Positions 7,466-14,406 of a DNA stretch of 16,346 bases are shown piece by piece; within the stretch, counting starts at the first letter, position 1, and each line of letters begins with the position of its first letter. Both the position numbers and the translations under genes were made by a program. The notes below the pieces were generated by a model that had not been told where the DNA came from, made no database searches, and saw only the letters and a program-made list of their open reading frames with translations. Location of the stretch: contig DAOOVD010000053.1 of the NCBI GenBank assembly GCA_035369845.1, positions 1 to 16,346 on the forward strand. Direction: 5' to 3'. Origin of the DNA: DAOOVD01 sp035369845 (GTDB lineage Bacteria > Bacillota > Desulfotomaculia > Desulfotomaculales > Pelotomaculaceae).

Positions 7466-8554
7466 GTGCAGGTGCCGCTGTTTTCTGTCGTGCTGGCCTT
7501 CGTGCTGACCCTGGTGGTTACCCCTTTTGTTGCGGGACTGGCTTTCAGATGGGGGGCGGTGGACCGTCCCGACCAGAGAAAAGTTCATGAAAAGCTGATG
7601 CCCAGGCTTGGGGGGCTGGCCATTTATGCCGGTTTCGCGGCGGGCGTGCTGTTTGCCGGGGAAATCACCGCTCAGGTTGCGGGGCTTCTGGCGGGCGGCA
7701 CCCTGATACTTGTTCTGGGTATCATCGACGACACCAGGGGCATTTCTCCCCGGGTAAAACTCGCCGGCCAGGTGGCGGCTGCATGCGCTGTTGTTCCTTT
7801 TGGCCTGAAGGTTGACTTCCTGACCAACCCTTTTGCGGACGGACTTATCACTCTGGGAATCTTGAGCGCCCCGGTTACAGTTTTGTGGATTGTTTCCGTC
7901 ACCAATGCAATGAACCTCATCGACGGGCTGGACGGCCTTGCCGGAGGCACTACCTGCATAGCCGCCCTCACCCTCGCGGCGGTCGTCTGGATCAAGACCG
8001 TCACTGACAGCAGTTCGCCCGGCCAACTGGAGGCCATAGTCCTTGCCTGCATCCTGGCCGCGTCGGTGATCGGGTTTCTGCGGTACAATTTTTACCCGGC
8101 CCGCATCTTTTTGGGGGATTCGGGCTCGATGTTCCTCGGTTTCAGCGTGGCCGTGCTGGCGGTAATGGGGCTTGCCAAAAGCGCCACCTTTATTTCCGTG
8201 ATAATCCCGATTGTAATTCTGGGCATGCCCATTATCGATACCGTTTTTGCCATAGTCAGGCGCTACTGCGGCAATAAGTCGATCCTGCAGCCGGACAAGG
8301 AACATCTCCACCACCGGCTGCTGCAGATGGGGATGAGCCACCGTCAGGCGGTGCTCTGCCTTTACGGGGTGAACGTGGTGCTGGGCTTGAGCGCAATCAC
8401 CATGACCCTGATCAGTCCCGGGCAGGCGGCGGTTTTTCTGGTGTTTTTGTCGACGGCGGTAATTGTTCTGGCAAACAAGATAGGGTTTACCGCGGGAAGC
8501 AGGTCGGCATATCTACCCGGTACGAGCAAGGAGCAGCGGTCCACGCGCATGTAG
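7466..8554 (+). CDS. WecA/TagO-family undecaprenyl-phosphate sugar-1-phosphate transferase
   Basis: Polytopic membrane enzyme of 362 residues in the MraY/WecA/TagO superfamily. It transfers a sugar-1-phosphate (usually GlcNAc-1-P) from UDP-sugar to undecaprenyl phosphate, the committed step for teichoic-acid-like or other lipid-linked polymers. Visible motifs are KLMPRLGG near residue 40; the IIDDTRG acidic pair, Asp88-Asp89; NAMNLIDGLDGLAGG with Asn147/Asn150 and Asp153/Asp156; FLGDSGSMFLG; and the cytoplasmic HLHHRLL loop at 280-286, which separates this group from MraY. About ten hydrophobic helices alternate between these. The GTG 7466 start has GTGGAGGG (7452-7459) six bases upstream; the ATG at 7460 touches that site. 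It has its own promoter and is followed by galU. The sugar specificity (TagO, WecA or another) cannot be decided. Confidence 0.92.
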   Translation: MQVPLFSVVLAFVLTLVVTPFVAGLAFRWGAVDRPDQRKVHEKLMPRLGGLAIYAGFAAGVLFAGEITAQVAGLLAGGTLILVLGIIDDTRGISPRVKLAGQVAAACAVVPFGLKVDFLTNPFADGLITLGILSAPVTVLWIVSVTNAMNLIDGLDGLAGGTTCIAALTLAAVVWIKTVTDSSSPGQLEAIVLACILAASVIGFLRYNFYPARIFLGDSGSMFLGFSVAVLAVMGLAKSATFISVIIPIVILGMPIIDTVFAIVRRYCGNKSILQPDKEHLHHRLLQMGMSHRQAVLCLYGVNVVLGLSAITMTLISPGQAAVFLVFLSTAVIVLANKIGFTAGSRSAYLPGTSKEQRSTRM

Positions 8555-8615
8555 GGCCGCTTTTAATTTAAATTGGAGAAAGGCATGGGGACGGTTGTCC
8601 CGGCATAGAAATTCT

Positions 8616-8639
8616 AAGAATTGGTTTTCGCCAATTTTT
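8616..8639 (+). terminator. possible weak terminator before galU
   Basis: AAGAATTGG (8616-8624) can pair with CCAATTTTT (8631-8639), with one G-U, around TTTTCG. The T-rich 3' arm is part of the stem, so it may be an attenuator or merely a leader hairpin. A second small hairpin, GGGAC/GTCCC, lies at 8588-8601. Confidence 0.35.
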
Positions 8640-8661
8640 AAAAGAAACAGGGGGGTTGTTT

Positions 8662-9543
8662 TTGAAAAATAGAGTAAAAAAAGCCATAATACCGGCTGCG
8701 GGTCTCGGGGTCCGCTTCCTGCCAGCCACCAAGGCGCAGCCCAAGGAAATGCTCCCCATTGTGGATAAGCCTACCATCCAGTATATTGTTGAAGAGGCGA
8801 TTGAATCGGGCATCAGCGACGTTCTGATCATTACGGGCCGCAACAAGAGGGCGATAGAAGACCATTTCGACAGGTCCCTGGAACTCGAAATGCAGTTGAA
8901 AAAAACGGGCAAAAAGGCTCTTTTGGAACTGGTGGAGGACCTCGGCCGGCTGGCCGACATTTACTATGTAAGGCAGAAGGAGCCGCTGGGTCTCGGCCAC
9001 GCAATTTTTTGCGCCAGGCAGTTTATCGCCGATGAACCTTTCGCCGTCCTTCTCGGCGACGATATCGTGAGAAGCAGGGTGCCGTGCTTGAAGCAACTGC
9101 TGAATCTGTACGAGGAAGTACAGAGCACGGTCATTGCCGTCATGGAAGTCCCCGGGGAGGATGTAAGCAAATACGGCATTCTCGACGCCGTCGAAATTCG
9201 TCCGGGCGTTTACCGGATCAGGGACCTGGTGGAAAAGCCTCCGGCGGAAAAGGCGCCATCCCGGCTTGCCGTAATAGGCCGCTATATCATCCAGCCCGGC
9301 ATTTGCTCGATTTTGGCCGGTACCAAACCGGGGGCGGGAGGAGAGATCCAGCTTACCGACGCGCTTAAGGTGCTGTGCCGGGAGCAGCCCATGTACGGGC
9401 TGGCCTTCAAGGGGAAGCGCTACGATGTGGGTGACAAGCTCGGCTATCTTCAGGCCACCGTCGAGTTTGCCCTTGCGCGTCCGGACCTGGCTGAGAGTTT
9501 CCGTGAATATCTCAAAACGGTTTGCGCGGAGCTTGAAGGTTGA
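8662..9543 (+). CDS. galU: UTP--glucose-1-phosphate uridylyltransferase GalU
   Basis: Cytoplasmic nucleotidyltransferase of 293 residues that makes UDP-glucose from UTP and glucose-1-phosphate, the donor for surface glycans and glycolipids. The nucleotide-binding N terminus IIPAAGLGVRFLPATK (residues 9-24) is followed by QPKEMLPIVDKP, GLGHAIFCA, the metal-binding LLGDDIV around Asp133-Asp134, and GAGGEIQLTDAL, all standard for bacterial GalU. Start TTG 8662 sits six bases after CAGGGGGG (8649-8655) and gives the usual MKNRVKKAIIPA opening; the TTG at 8656 abuts that site. Its substrate can be supplied by the phosphosugar mutase downstream at 10492, and its product can be used by the nearby transferases. 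A terminator-like palindrome follows. Confidence 0.96.
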   Translation: MKNRVKKAIIPAAGLGVRFLPATKAQPKEMLPIVDKPTIQYIVEEAIESGISDVLIITGRNKRAIEDHFDRSLELEMQLKKTGKKALLELVEDLGRLADIYYVRQKEPLGLGHAIFCARQFIADEPFAVLLGDDIVRSRVPCLKQLLNLYEEVQSTVIAVMEVPGEDVSKYGILDAVEIRPGVYRIRDLVEKPPAEKAPSRLAVIGRYIIQPGICSILAGTKPGAGGEIQLTDALKVLCREQPMYGLAFKGKRYDVGDKLGYLQATVEFALARPDLAESFREYLKTVCAELEG

Positions 9544-9592
9544 GGTGAAATACTTCCTGCAGGGCGGGAACTGAGGTGTTTTCAACGAGTGC

Positions 9593-9615
9593 CGGGCGAT
9601 ATCGCCCGCTTTTTT
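9593..9615 (+). terminator. intrinsic terminator after galU (16-bp perfect palindrome)
   Basis: CGGGCG (9593-9598), loop ATAT and CGCCCG (9603-9608) form a perfect palindrome followed by CTTTTTT to 9615. It doubles as the left edge of repeat copy B; the related copy C version at 13680-13697 has no T-run. Confidence 0.6.
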
Positions 9616-9815
9616 CCACTTCGAGGTCCCGGACAATGTCGTTCGTTGCCGACGAAGGCGCTGCCTTCGACTGCGGTTTTTGGCAAAGTACCTTGAGGTT
9701 GAAACGCTCGCTCAGATGCTTCGCGTCGAGTGAACCAGGGGCTTGTTTCGGGCGATATTGGACCGCCTTCAACTCGCCGTCCCGGCTCGAGTTCAGGCTT
9801 TCGCGGACACAAATT

Positions 9816-9846
9816 GGGGACATTCCTCCGAGGGAGGTGTGTCCCC
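9816..9846. repeat. REP-like hairpin inside repeat copy B
   Basis: A two-part palindrome: GGGGACA (9816-9822) pairs with TGTCCCC (9840-9846), and CCTCC (9825-9829) with GGAGG (9833-9837). The outer TGGGGACA/TGTCCCC form resembles short repeats often seen with Y1 (REP-associated/IS200-like) transposases; that association is from memory, and no transposase gene lies in this window. Confidence 0.6.
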
Positions 9847-10097
9847 TAGCCGCTGTCCCCGCTCATCCGATATCACATCCTCACTTCGCCCGGTTCACTT
9901 ACGACGCTGCGCAATATCGCTCGCTTCCTTCAACCTCAAGGTCCCGGACATTTGTCCGCAGCCTTAGAAAGGCGCGCCTTCTTTCTTTTGCCTTACTTTT
10001 TTGGGCAGCGCCCTGTCACCGCTCACTCCCGGTGCTTCGCGCCGGCGGCACTGACTGCTTGCTTTGAGATGGAACCGCCCGCCCCGGGACGGTGAGT

Positions 10098-10235
10098 TTA
10101 CGATCCTATTTTTTCAACCGGGCTGTTCTTTTTACCCGGTTCCTGTCTGCCGGCGGGGTTTTTCAGCCACCGGACGTAATCCTCAAACATTTTCTTTCTA
10201 AGGTCCAGTTTCGCCAACACCCTTGTCTTTTCCAA
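10098..10235 (-). CDS. putative small basic protein, 45 residues, unrecognised
   Basis: A minus-strand frame starting at TTG (10235) has a near-ideal ribosome site, GGGGAGGG, at 10249-10242 with six bases of spacing. It encodes 45 residues that are strongly charged (many Lys/Arg plus Asp/Glu), with a plausible helix LAKLDLRKKMFEDYVRWLKN and a Gly/Pro-rich tail. It has no hydrophobic segment, and I recognise no family. The frame stays open upstream to another TTG at 10337, but without a ribosome site there. It is the only minus-strand candidate among + strand genes and lies between repeat copy B and the mutase gene. TATTAT near 10278 is a possible -10, without a good -35. It could be chance, but the start context is better than that of several certain genes here. 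Confidence 0.42.
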   Translation of the reverse strand: MEKTRVLAKLDLRKKMFEDYVRWLKNPAGRQEPGKKNSPVEKIGS

Positions 10236-10491
10236 GCTCGTCCCTCCCCTGACTTTTCCCGGCGGCAAAATGCGAATATACTGCATAATACCCGGTTCTG
10301 CCGGAAAACTAAGGTTTGTAAAATCATACTGCGGCAACAGCCGGTTTATGAATAAAGCCCGGAAAATTGATCGGGGGCGGCATGAGAACTAATTACCGCT
10401 CAACCGCTCAATTACGGCTTAAAAAAAGGAACCGGGGCGGAAGACGTGGAAATATTTATCAGATTTTTGGTTGCAGGGGGTTTCGGCGAAT
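10236..10491. other. intergenic region upstream of the phosphosugar mutase
   Basis: No confident gene on the + strand. A tandem duplication of ACCGCTCA lies at 10395-10410. TTGATC near 10369 followed 17 bases later by TAATTA is too weak to call a promoter. The first part is the leader of the small minus-strand gene. Confidence 0.5.
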
Positions 10492-11910
10492 ATGGAAAAG
10501 ATTTCTTTTGGTACGGACGGGTGGCGCGGCATCCTGGCCGAGGATTTCACCTTCGGCAACGTCCGCCTGGTTAGCCGGGCGGTTGCCGGATACGTACTGA
10601 AACGCGGCCTGGCGCAAAGGGGTGTTGTCGTCGGCTACGACAACCGCTTTCTTTCCGACCGCTTCGCTTCCGAAATAGCTGAAACGATGTCCTCCCTGGG
10701 TGTTTCCGTCTACCTGACGGAACGGGCCGCGCCCACCCCGGTGACGGCGTATGCGGTAAAATTGTACAATGCCGGAGGCGCGGTGATGATCACGGCAAGC
10801 CACAACCCGCCGGAATACAACGGGTTCAAGTTTATTCCGGAGTACGCTGGTCCGGCGCTGCCCCACATCACAAAAGAGATCGAGAACAACATCAGGGTCC
10901 TTCAGGAAAGTGGCCCTGTCTTGAGCGGTCCGGCCGGGGCGGCGGGTAATGCCCCCGTAAAAATGATAAACCCGTTCGATGATTACGCCCGCCATCTGAC
11001 TGCCCTGGTGGATATGAAGGCAATCGGACGGGCGGGGTTGAAGGTGGCGGTCGATCCCATGTACGGGGCGGGGGCCGGCTACCTGGAAAAGCTGCTCGAA
11101 CAGGCGGGAGCCGGGGTTGAGGCGATCCATAACTACCGGGACCCACTGTTCGGCGGCAGCCTCCCGGAGCCGACGGAGAAGTCCCTTGCGGAACTCGGGG
11201 ACGTGGTCAAAAGAAGCGGGGCCCGCTTGGGTCTGGCCCTGGACGGGGACGCCGACCGCTTCGGCATAATCGATTCCACCGGCGGATTCATTACTCCGAA
11301 CCAGTTTTTGCCCCTTTTGTACTACCACATGCTCGCTGTTAGAGGGATGCGCGGTCCCGTGGCGAGAACGGTGGCAACTACCCACTTGCTGGACCGGATG
11401 GCGGAGCGTTACGGCACGCAGGTGGAGGAAACCCCGGTCGGGTTCAAATACATCGGGCAGTGCCTGGCGGAGAAGGGCGCCGTACTGGGCGGCGAGGAGA
11501 GCGGCGGCCTGTCGATAAAGGGCCACATACCTGAAAAGGACGGCATTCTGGCCGGGCTGCTGGCGGCGGAAATAGTTGCTGTGCACGGAAAAACCCTCAC
11601 CGAGCTGCTTGCGCGGGTATACGGCGAATTCGGCGCTTGTTACAGCAACCGGCTCGACGTGCACACTTCCCCCACGGAGAAGGAGAGGGTCCTGGGTGTC
11701 CTGCAAAATTTCCGGCCGGAGGCTGTCGCAGGCCGCAAGGTTATTGGCAGGGACGGCAGGGACGGGGTGAAACTGCTGCTCGAAGGCGGTTCCTGGCTGC
11801 TTATCCGGGCCTCCGGGACCGAGCCCCTGTTCAGGATTTACGCTGAAGCGGGCTCCCCGGAAGACGTGAGGGCTGTTCAGTCTGCGGCTAGAAACCTGCT
11901 GGGGCTTTAG
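10492..11910 (+). CDS. phosphoglucomutase/phosphomannomutase family protein
   Basis: Alpha-D-phosphohexomutase of 472 residues, interconverting hexose-6-phosphate and hexose-1-phosphate in the cytoplasm. The four-domain layout is visible: ISFGTDGWRG at the start; the phosphoserine loop TASHNPPEYNGFK with catalytic Ser103; the Mg-binding loop DGDADR at 251-256; the sugar-binding loop GEESGG at 334-339; and the phosphate-binding RASGTEP at 439-445. The GTDGWRG opening also occurs in glucosamine mutases, but the GEESGG loop and length fit a glucose/mannose-type enzyme better, so glmM is less likely. Start ATG 10492 gives the normal N terminus; GCAGGGGG around 10474-10480 is the ribosome site, and the TTG at 10471 would leave no site. 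It plausibly feeds glucose-1-phosphate to GalU. Confidence 0.92.
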   Translation: MEKISFGTDGWRGILAEDFTFGNVRLVSRAVAGYVLKRGLAQRGVVVGYDNRFLSDRFASEIAETMSSLGVSVYLTERAAPTPVTAYAVKLYNAGGAVMITASHNPPEYNGFKFIPEYAGPALPHITKEIENNIRVLQESGPVLSGPAGAAGNAPVKMINPFDDYARHLTALVDMKAIGRAGLKVAVDPMYGAGAGYLEKLLEQAGAGVEAIHNYRDPLFGGSLPEPTEKSLAELGDVVKRSGARLGLALDGDADRFGIIDSTGGFITPNQFLPLLYYHMLAVRGMRGPVARTVATTHLLDRMAERYGTQVEETPVGFKYIGQCLAEKGAVLGGEESGGLSIKGHIPEKDGILAGLLAAEIVAVHGKTLTELLARVYGEFGACYSNRLDVHTSPTEKERVLGVLQNFRPEAVAGRKVIGRDGRDGVKLLLEGGSWLLIRASGTEPLFRIYAEAGSPEDVRAVQSAARNLLGL

Positions 11911-11950
11911 TGCCGCGGAGCAGTTTCTTCACCGGAAAAAAACATGCGGG

Positions 11951-11979
11951 GGAGGATATATGTTTTTCAGGTAGAATAA
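11951..11979 (+). promoter_or_regulatory. sigma-H-like promoter upstream of murJ
   Basis: GGAGGATAT (11951-11959) matches the Bacillus sigma-H -35 consensus RnAGGAwWW, and GTAGAATAA (11971-11979) matches the -10 consensus RnnGAATww, with an 11-base spacer as expected (consensus recalled from published B. subtilis work). Transcription would begin around 11986, about 13 bases before the murJ ATG. The GGGGGAGG also looks like a ribosome site for the ATG at 11960, but that frame stops after four codons. Confidence 0.55.
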
Positions 11980-11998
11980 CTGTATTTGGTGTTGAATT

Positions 11999-13567
11999 AT
12001 GACTACGGGCAAATTCATTTTTAAGGCGACGGTGATGATCGCCTTTTTTAAATTAATGTCGCAGGCGCTCGGGGTCGTCAGGGAGGCCGTAATAGCAAGG
12101 CAATTCGGCACCACTGTCAGCACCGACGCGTACATTGTGGCCCTCAGAATGCCCAACATTGTTTTTTACATCGTCAGCGGCGCGCTGGTGACGGCAATTG
12201 TGCCGGTGTTTACGGAGTATGTGGCCAGGGGAAGGAAAGACGAGGCCTGGAAGGTATTCAACACGGTTGTCATCGTGATCACCTTGCTTTTTTCAGTCAT
12301 TACCCTGGCTGGCATAGCGGGTTCCCCGCTGCTGGTCACACTGATGGCGCCATTCTTTGAAGGACAGGCGGAGGCACTGACGGCGGAGCTTGCCGGAATA
12401 ATCCTGCCGCTGATGATTTTTGCCGGGCTGGCCTCCCTTTTCACCAACCTTTTAAATGCCAACAATATTTTCGGCCTGCCGGCCTTCAGTCTCTCGGTCA
12501 ACAACATCTTCATCATTCTTTCCGCTCTGACCATCGGATCGATTTACGGTATTCACGGGCTGGCCCTCGGCACCGTGCTTGCCGCCGCCGCCATGGCCCT
12601 AATCCAGCTCCCCGCGCTTTACAGGACTGGTTTCCGGCTGAAATTTTCCATTGAATTGAGCCACCCGGGGGTGCGGAAGGTTTTCTGCCTGGCGTGGCCT
12701 GCCGCCGTAGGCGTTGCCGTCAGGCAGGCCAACATTTATGTGAGCGGCGTGCTGGCGTCCTGGCTTCCCGAGGGGAGCATATCCGCCCTCAACTTTGCTG
12801 AAAGACTGATGAACTTTCCAGTCGGCCTGTTTGTCCTGGCCCTCGGAACGGCGGCTTTCCCTACCCTGGCCAAACGGGCGGCGGAGGGAAACAGGGAGGC
12901 TTATTCAGATGTGCTGGCCGGTTCGTTGAAAGCGGTCCTGGCCGGAATAATTCCGGCCGGCATCGGTTTCATGGTTTTAAGCCGCCCGATTGTAACACTA
13001 GTTTACAAAAGGGGGGTGTTTGACGAGCAGTCCGTAAGCATGACCGCTGCGGCCCTGTTTTTTTACGCCGTCGGCCTGGCGGGACTGGCGGCGTCTGTAC
13101 TTTTGGAGAGGGGTTTTTATTCCTTTCAGGATACCCGCACGCCCGTAAAAGTCGGCATTGTTGCCGTCCTGATCAACCTGGTCTTGAGCCTGCTTTTGAT
13201 CCGGCCGCTCCAGCTCGGCGGCATTGCGCTTGCCACTTCCCTCTCCTCCCTGACCTACGCCGGCTTGCTGATGTTTTACCTGGAAAGAAAGAGGCCGGTT
13301 TTCCGGGGCAGCGGCCTGTTCCGCTTTACGGCGGCTGTTCTGGCGGCTTCGGGATTGATGGCTGCGGCAAGCTGGGGTGTATGTATGGCAACGGAGGGTC
13401 TGACCGGAGGAACTGCCGGCGTCATCGCGCAGGTTGGCCTGTCGGTGGCGGCCGGTATCGCGGTTTACACGGCAGCCCTTTTCGCCATGGGGGTCGAGGA
13501 GGCCCGCGCGGTATGGCGCGCCGCCGTTGAGGCGGTAAAGGGCGGAACAACCAGGCGTAAGGCGTAA
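11999..13567 (+). CDS. murJ: MurJ/MviN-type lipid II flippase (complete, second copy)
   Basis: Complete MOP-superfamily flippase, 522 residues, with about 14 hydrophobic helices, the family's usual size. It translocates lipid II or a related undecaprenyl-linked precursor outward. The N terminus SQALGVVREAVIARQFG has Arg28 at the place of E. coli Arg24, though Gln22 replaces Arg18 in my from-memory alignment. NFAERLMNFP holds Arg269, matching the important Arg270, which is Lys in the first copy. GFYSFQDTRTPVKV and GTAAFPTLAK are also family blocks. The ATG 11999 has only a weak GGTG site and a very short predicted leader behind a sigma-H-like promoter. The stop is supplied by the 19-base edge of repeat copy C. 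SpoVB-like or surface-polymer roles are alternatives to housekeeping MurJ. Confidence 0.93.
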   Translation: MTTGKFIFKATVMIAFFKLMSQALGVVREAVIARQFGTTVSTDAYIVALRMPNIVFYIVSGALVTAIVPVFTEYVARGRKDEAWKVFNTVVIVITLLFSVITLAGIAGSPLLVTLMAPFFEGQAEALTAELAGIILPLMIFAGLASLFTNLLNANNIFGLPAFSLSVNNIFIILSALTIGSIYGIHGLALGTVLAAAAMALIQLPALYRTGFRLKFSIELSHPGVRKVFCLAWPAAVGVAVRQANIYVSGVLASWLPEGSISALNFAERLMNFPVGLFVLALGTAAFPTLAKRAAEGNREAYSDVLAGSLKAVLAGIIPAGIGFMVLSRPIVTLVYKRGVFDEQSVSMTAAALFFYAVGLAGLAASVLLERGFYSFQDTRTPVKVGIVAVLINLVLSLLLIRPLQLGGIALATSLSSLTYAGLLMFYLERKRPVFRGSGLFRFTAAVLAASGLMAAASWGVCMATEGLTGGTAGVIAQVGLSVAAGIAVYTAALFAMGVEEARAVWRAAVEAVKGGTTRRKA

Positions 13568-13700
13568 AAACGGAGGCAGCGCCTTTGTGCAGGCTGCCCA
13601 AAAAAAGTAAGGCAGAAGAAAGAAGGCAGCGCCTTTCTCAGGCTGCGGGCAAATGCCCGGGACCTTGAGGTTGAAGGAAACGGGCGACATTGCCCGTCGC
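13554..13700 (+). repeat. intergenic palindromic repeat, copy C
   Basis: Begins inside the murJ 3' end with GGCGTAAGGCGTAAAAACG (13554-13572), identical to copy A. Two GGCAGC...GCTGC modules follow (13575-13598, 13625-13646), separated by a block containing AAAAAAGTAAGGC, which recurs inverted in copy B. Then come GGGC-AAAT-GCCC (13647-13658), the TTGAGGTTGAAGGA block and the hairpin ACGGGC/GCCCGT (13680-13697). No coding content is apparent. Bases 13701-13800 contain only a small CGGGG/CCCCG hairpin near 13782-13797. Confidence 0.85.
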
Positions 13701-13806
13701 TCAGCGAAAACGCCTTGGTTCCCTTCCGGCAATATTTAAGAGCACATTGTCTTTCGGCAAGGCATCATTACAACCTGAGTACCGGGGATGCAACCCCGTA
13801 TAGACG

Positions 13807-13831
13807 GGCAGCGCTTTGTACAATCGCTGCC
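13807..13831 (+). repeat. isolated GGCAGC hairpin module in the ymxH leader
   Basis: GGCAGCG (13807-13813) pairs perfectly with CGCTGCC (13825-13831) around an 11-base loop. Sequence and size match the GGCAGC modules of copies A and C, with an extra pair restoring the stem. It lies 116 bases upstream of the ymxH-like start, so it may be part of its leader RNA. I could not match the leader to a known riboswitch. Confidence 0.6.
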
Positions 13832-13946
13832 TTGTAAATGCATGTCAATCAAGCAAGTATTGGCGGCGGAACCGTCCCTCCGACAGTACGGTCAAAATGC
13901 ACTTTCTCCCCCTTGCCGGCATAGGCTGGTCAGAGGAGGTGTCAGC

Positions 13947-14204
13947 ATGCAGTTCAGGATTTCAGACCTTGGAATGAGGGATGTGGTCAACATTGTCGAC
14001 GGGTCGAAACTGGGGCCGGTAAAGGACGTATATATAGACCCTGAAAACGGCAAAATTATTTCACTGGTGCTGTCTTCCGGCAAGAGAAGGTTTTTCGGCC
14101 TTTTGAGCGCCGGCGGGGATGTCGTGGTGCCGTGGGAAAAGATCAGGAAAATCGGAGTTCATACCTTGCTGGTGGAAGTATTCAAGCCGGGGCAGAATAA
14201 CTGA
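13947..14204 (+). CDS. PRC-barrel protein, YlmC/YmxH family
   Basis: Small PRC-barrel protein of 85 residues, matching the YlmC/YmxH family of spore-forming Firmicutes. Typical elements are RISDLGMRDVVNIVDGSKLG at the N terminus, a DVYIDPENGKIISLVL strand pair, RFFGLL, and VPWEKIRKIG before the hydrophobic end strand TLLVEV. The biochemical role is not established; members are linked to sporulation by distribution and expression. Start ATG 13947 has an excellent AGAGGAGGT site (13932-13940), so the in-frame extension back to 13788, which runs through a hairpin module, is not coding. It is a single gene with its own long leader, between the second murJ and metK. Confidence 0.9.
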   Translation: MQFRISDLGMRDVVNIVDGSKLGPVKDVYIDPENGKIISLVLSSGKRRFFGLLSAGGDVVVPWEKIRKIGVHTLLVEVFKPGQNN

Positions 14205-14341
14205 CAATCCTTTGTTATCCCTGGATGGTGTAATATCCGGGCAAACCGCCGGCGGACGGTAAATAACAGGTTGTATAAAATCTTGCAGGTGATGAATGAG
14301 GACTGAAAAAGAAACAGCCCTCGCGCAAAAACCGCGACGTG

Positions 14342-14371
14342 TTGACATTTGCTGGCTGTTTTTGTTAAAAT
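14342..14371 (+). promoter_or_regulatory. sigma-A-like promoter of metK
   Basis: A perfect TTGACA (14342-14347) is followed 18 bases later by TAAAAT (14366-14371), five of six matches to the -10 consensus. Transcription would start near 14378, giving a leader of about 95 bases before metK. Confidence 0.75.
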
Positions 14372-14406
14372 AACTTAGGTTTTTGCTCTATTTGCCGGAT
14401 TTTATC

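Larger units (their letters stand above)
9593..10050. repeat. intergenic palindromic repeat, composite copy B
   Basis: Fills most of the gap after galU. It holds modules of the same family as copies A and C in both orientations. Bases 9926-10006 are the reverse complement of the copy C order: the TTGAGGTTGAAGGA block, the GGCAGC module and the AAAAAAGTAAGGC block. Bases 10004-10037 match inverted 6757-6790 with one mismatch. Bases 9633-9665 resemble inverted 6583-6615, and 9762-9799 resemble inverted 6685-6720. A forward TTGAGGTTGAA block also occurs at 9692-9702, so two opposed copies may be fused. Open frames here have no recognisable protein. Bases 9544-9592 and 10051-10097 show nothing identifiable. 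Confidence 0.82.

Noticed and set aside
9576..10067. 163-codon open frame across the galU downstream gap
   Set aside because: It covers the composite palindromic repeat, has no ribosome site, and its composition follows the repeat modules.
10108..10141. AACCGGG/CCCGGTT hairpin near the end of the small minus-strand gene
   Set aside because: T-runs lie before it on the + strand and A-runs after it on the - strand, so it cannot be an intrinsic terminator in either direction.
11960..11974. Four-codon ATG frame after GGGGGAGG, in frame with murJ
   Set aside because: It stops at TAG (11972) and a TGA follows before the murJ ATG; the purine run is better explained as the -35 of a sigma-H-like promoter.
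6463..13831. CRISPR array or tandem repeat interpretation of the intergenic repeats
   Set aside because: The modules are irregularly spaced, inverted and in separate gaps, without constant-length spacers or cas genes.
13901..13928. Possible sigma-K-like promoter (AC then CATAGGCTG) before ymxH
   Set aside because: Only a partial match to CATAnnnTA and a two-base -35; too degenerate to claim.
14296..14373. 25-codon frame with AGGTGA upstream, before metK
   Set aside because: It runs through the metK -35 and -10 boxes, its ribosome spacing is short, and nothing in the peptide is recognisable.
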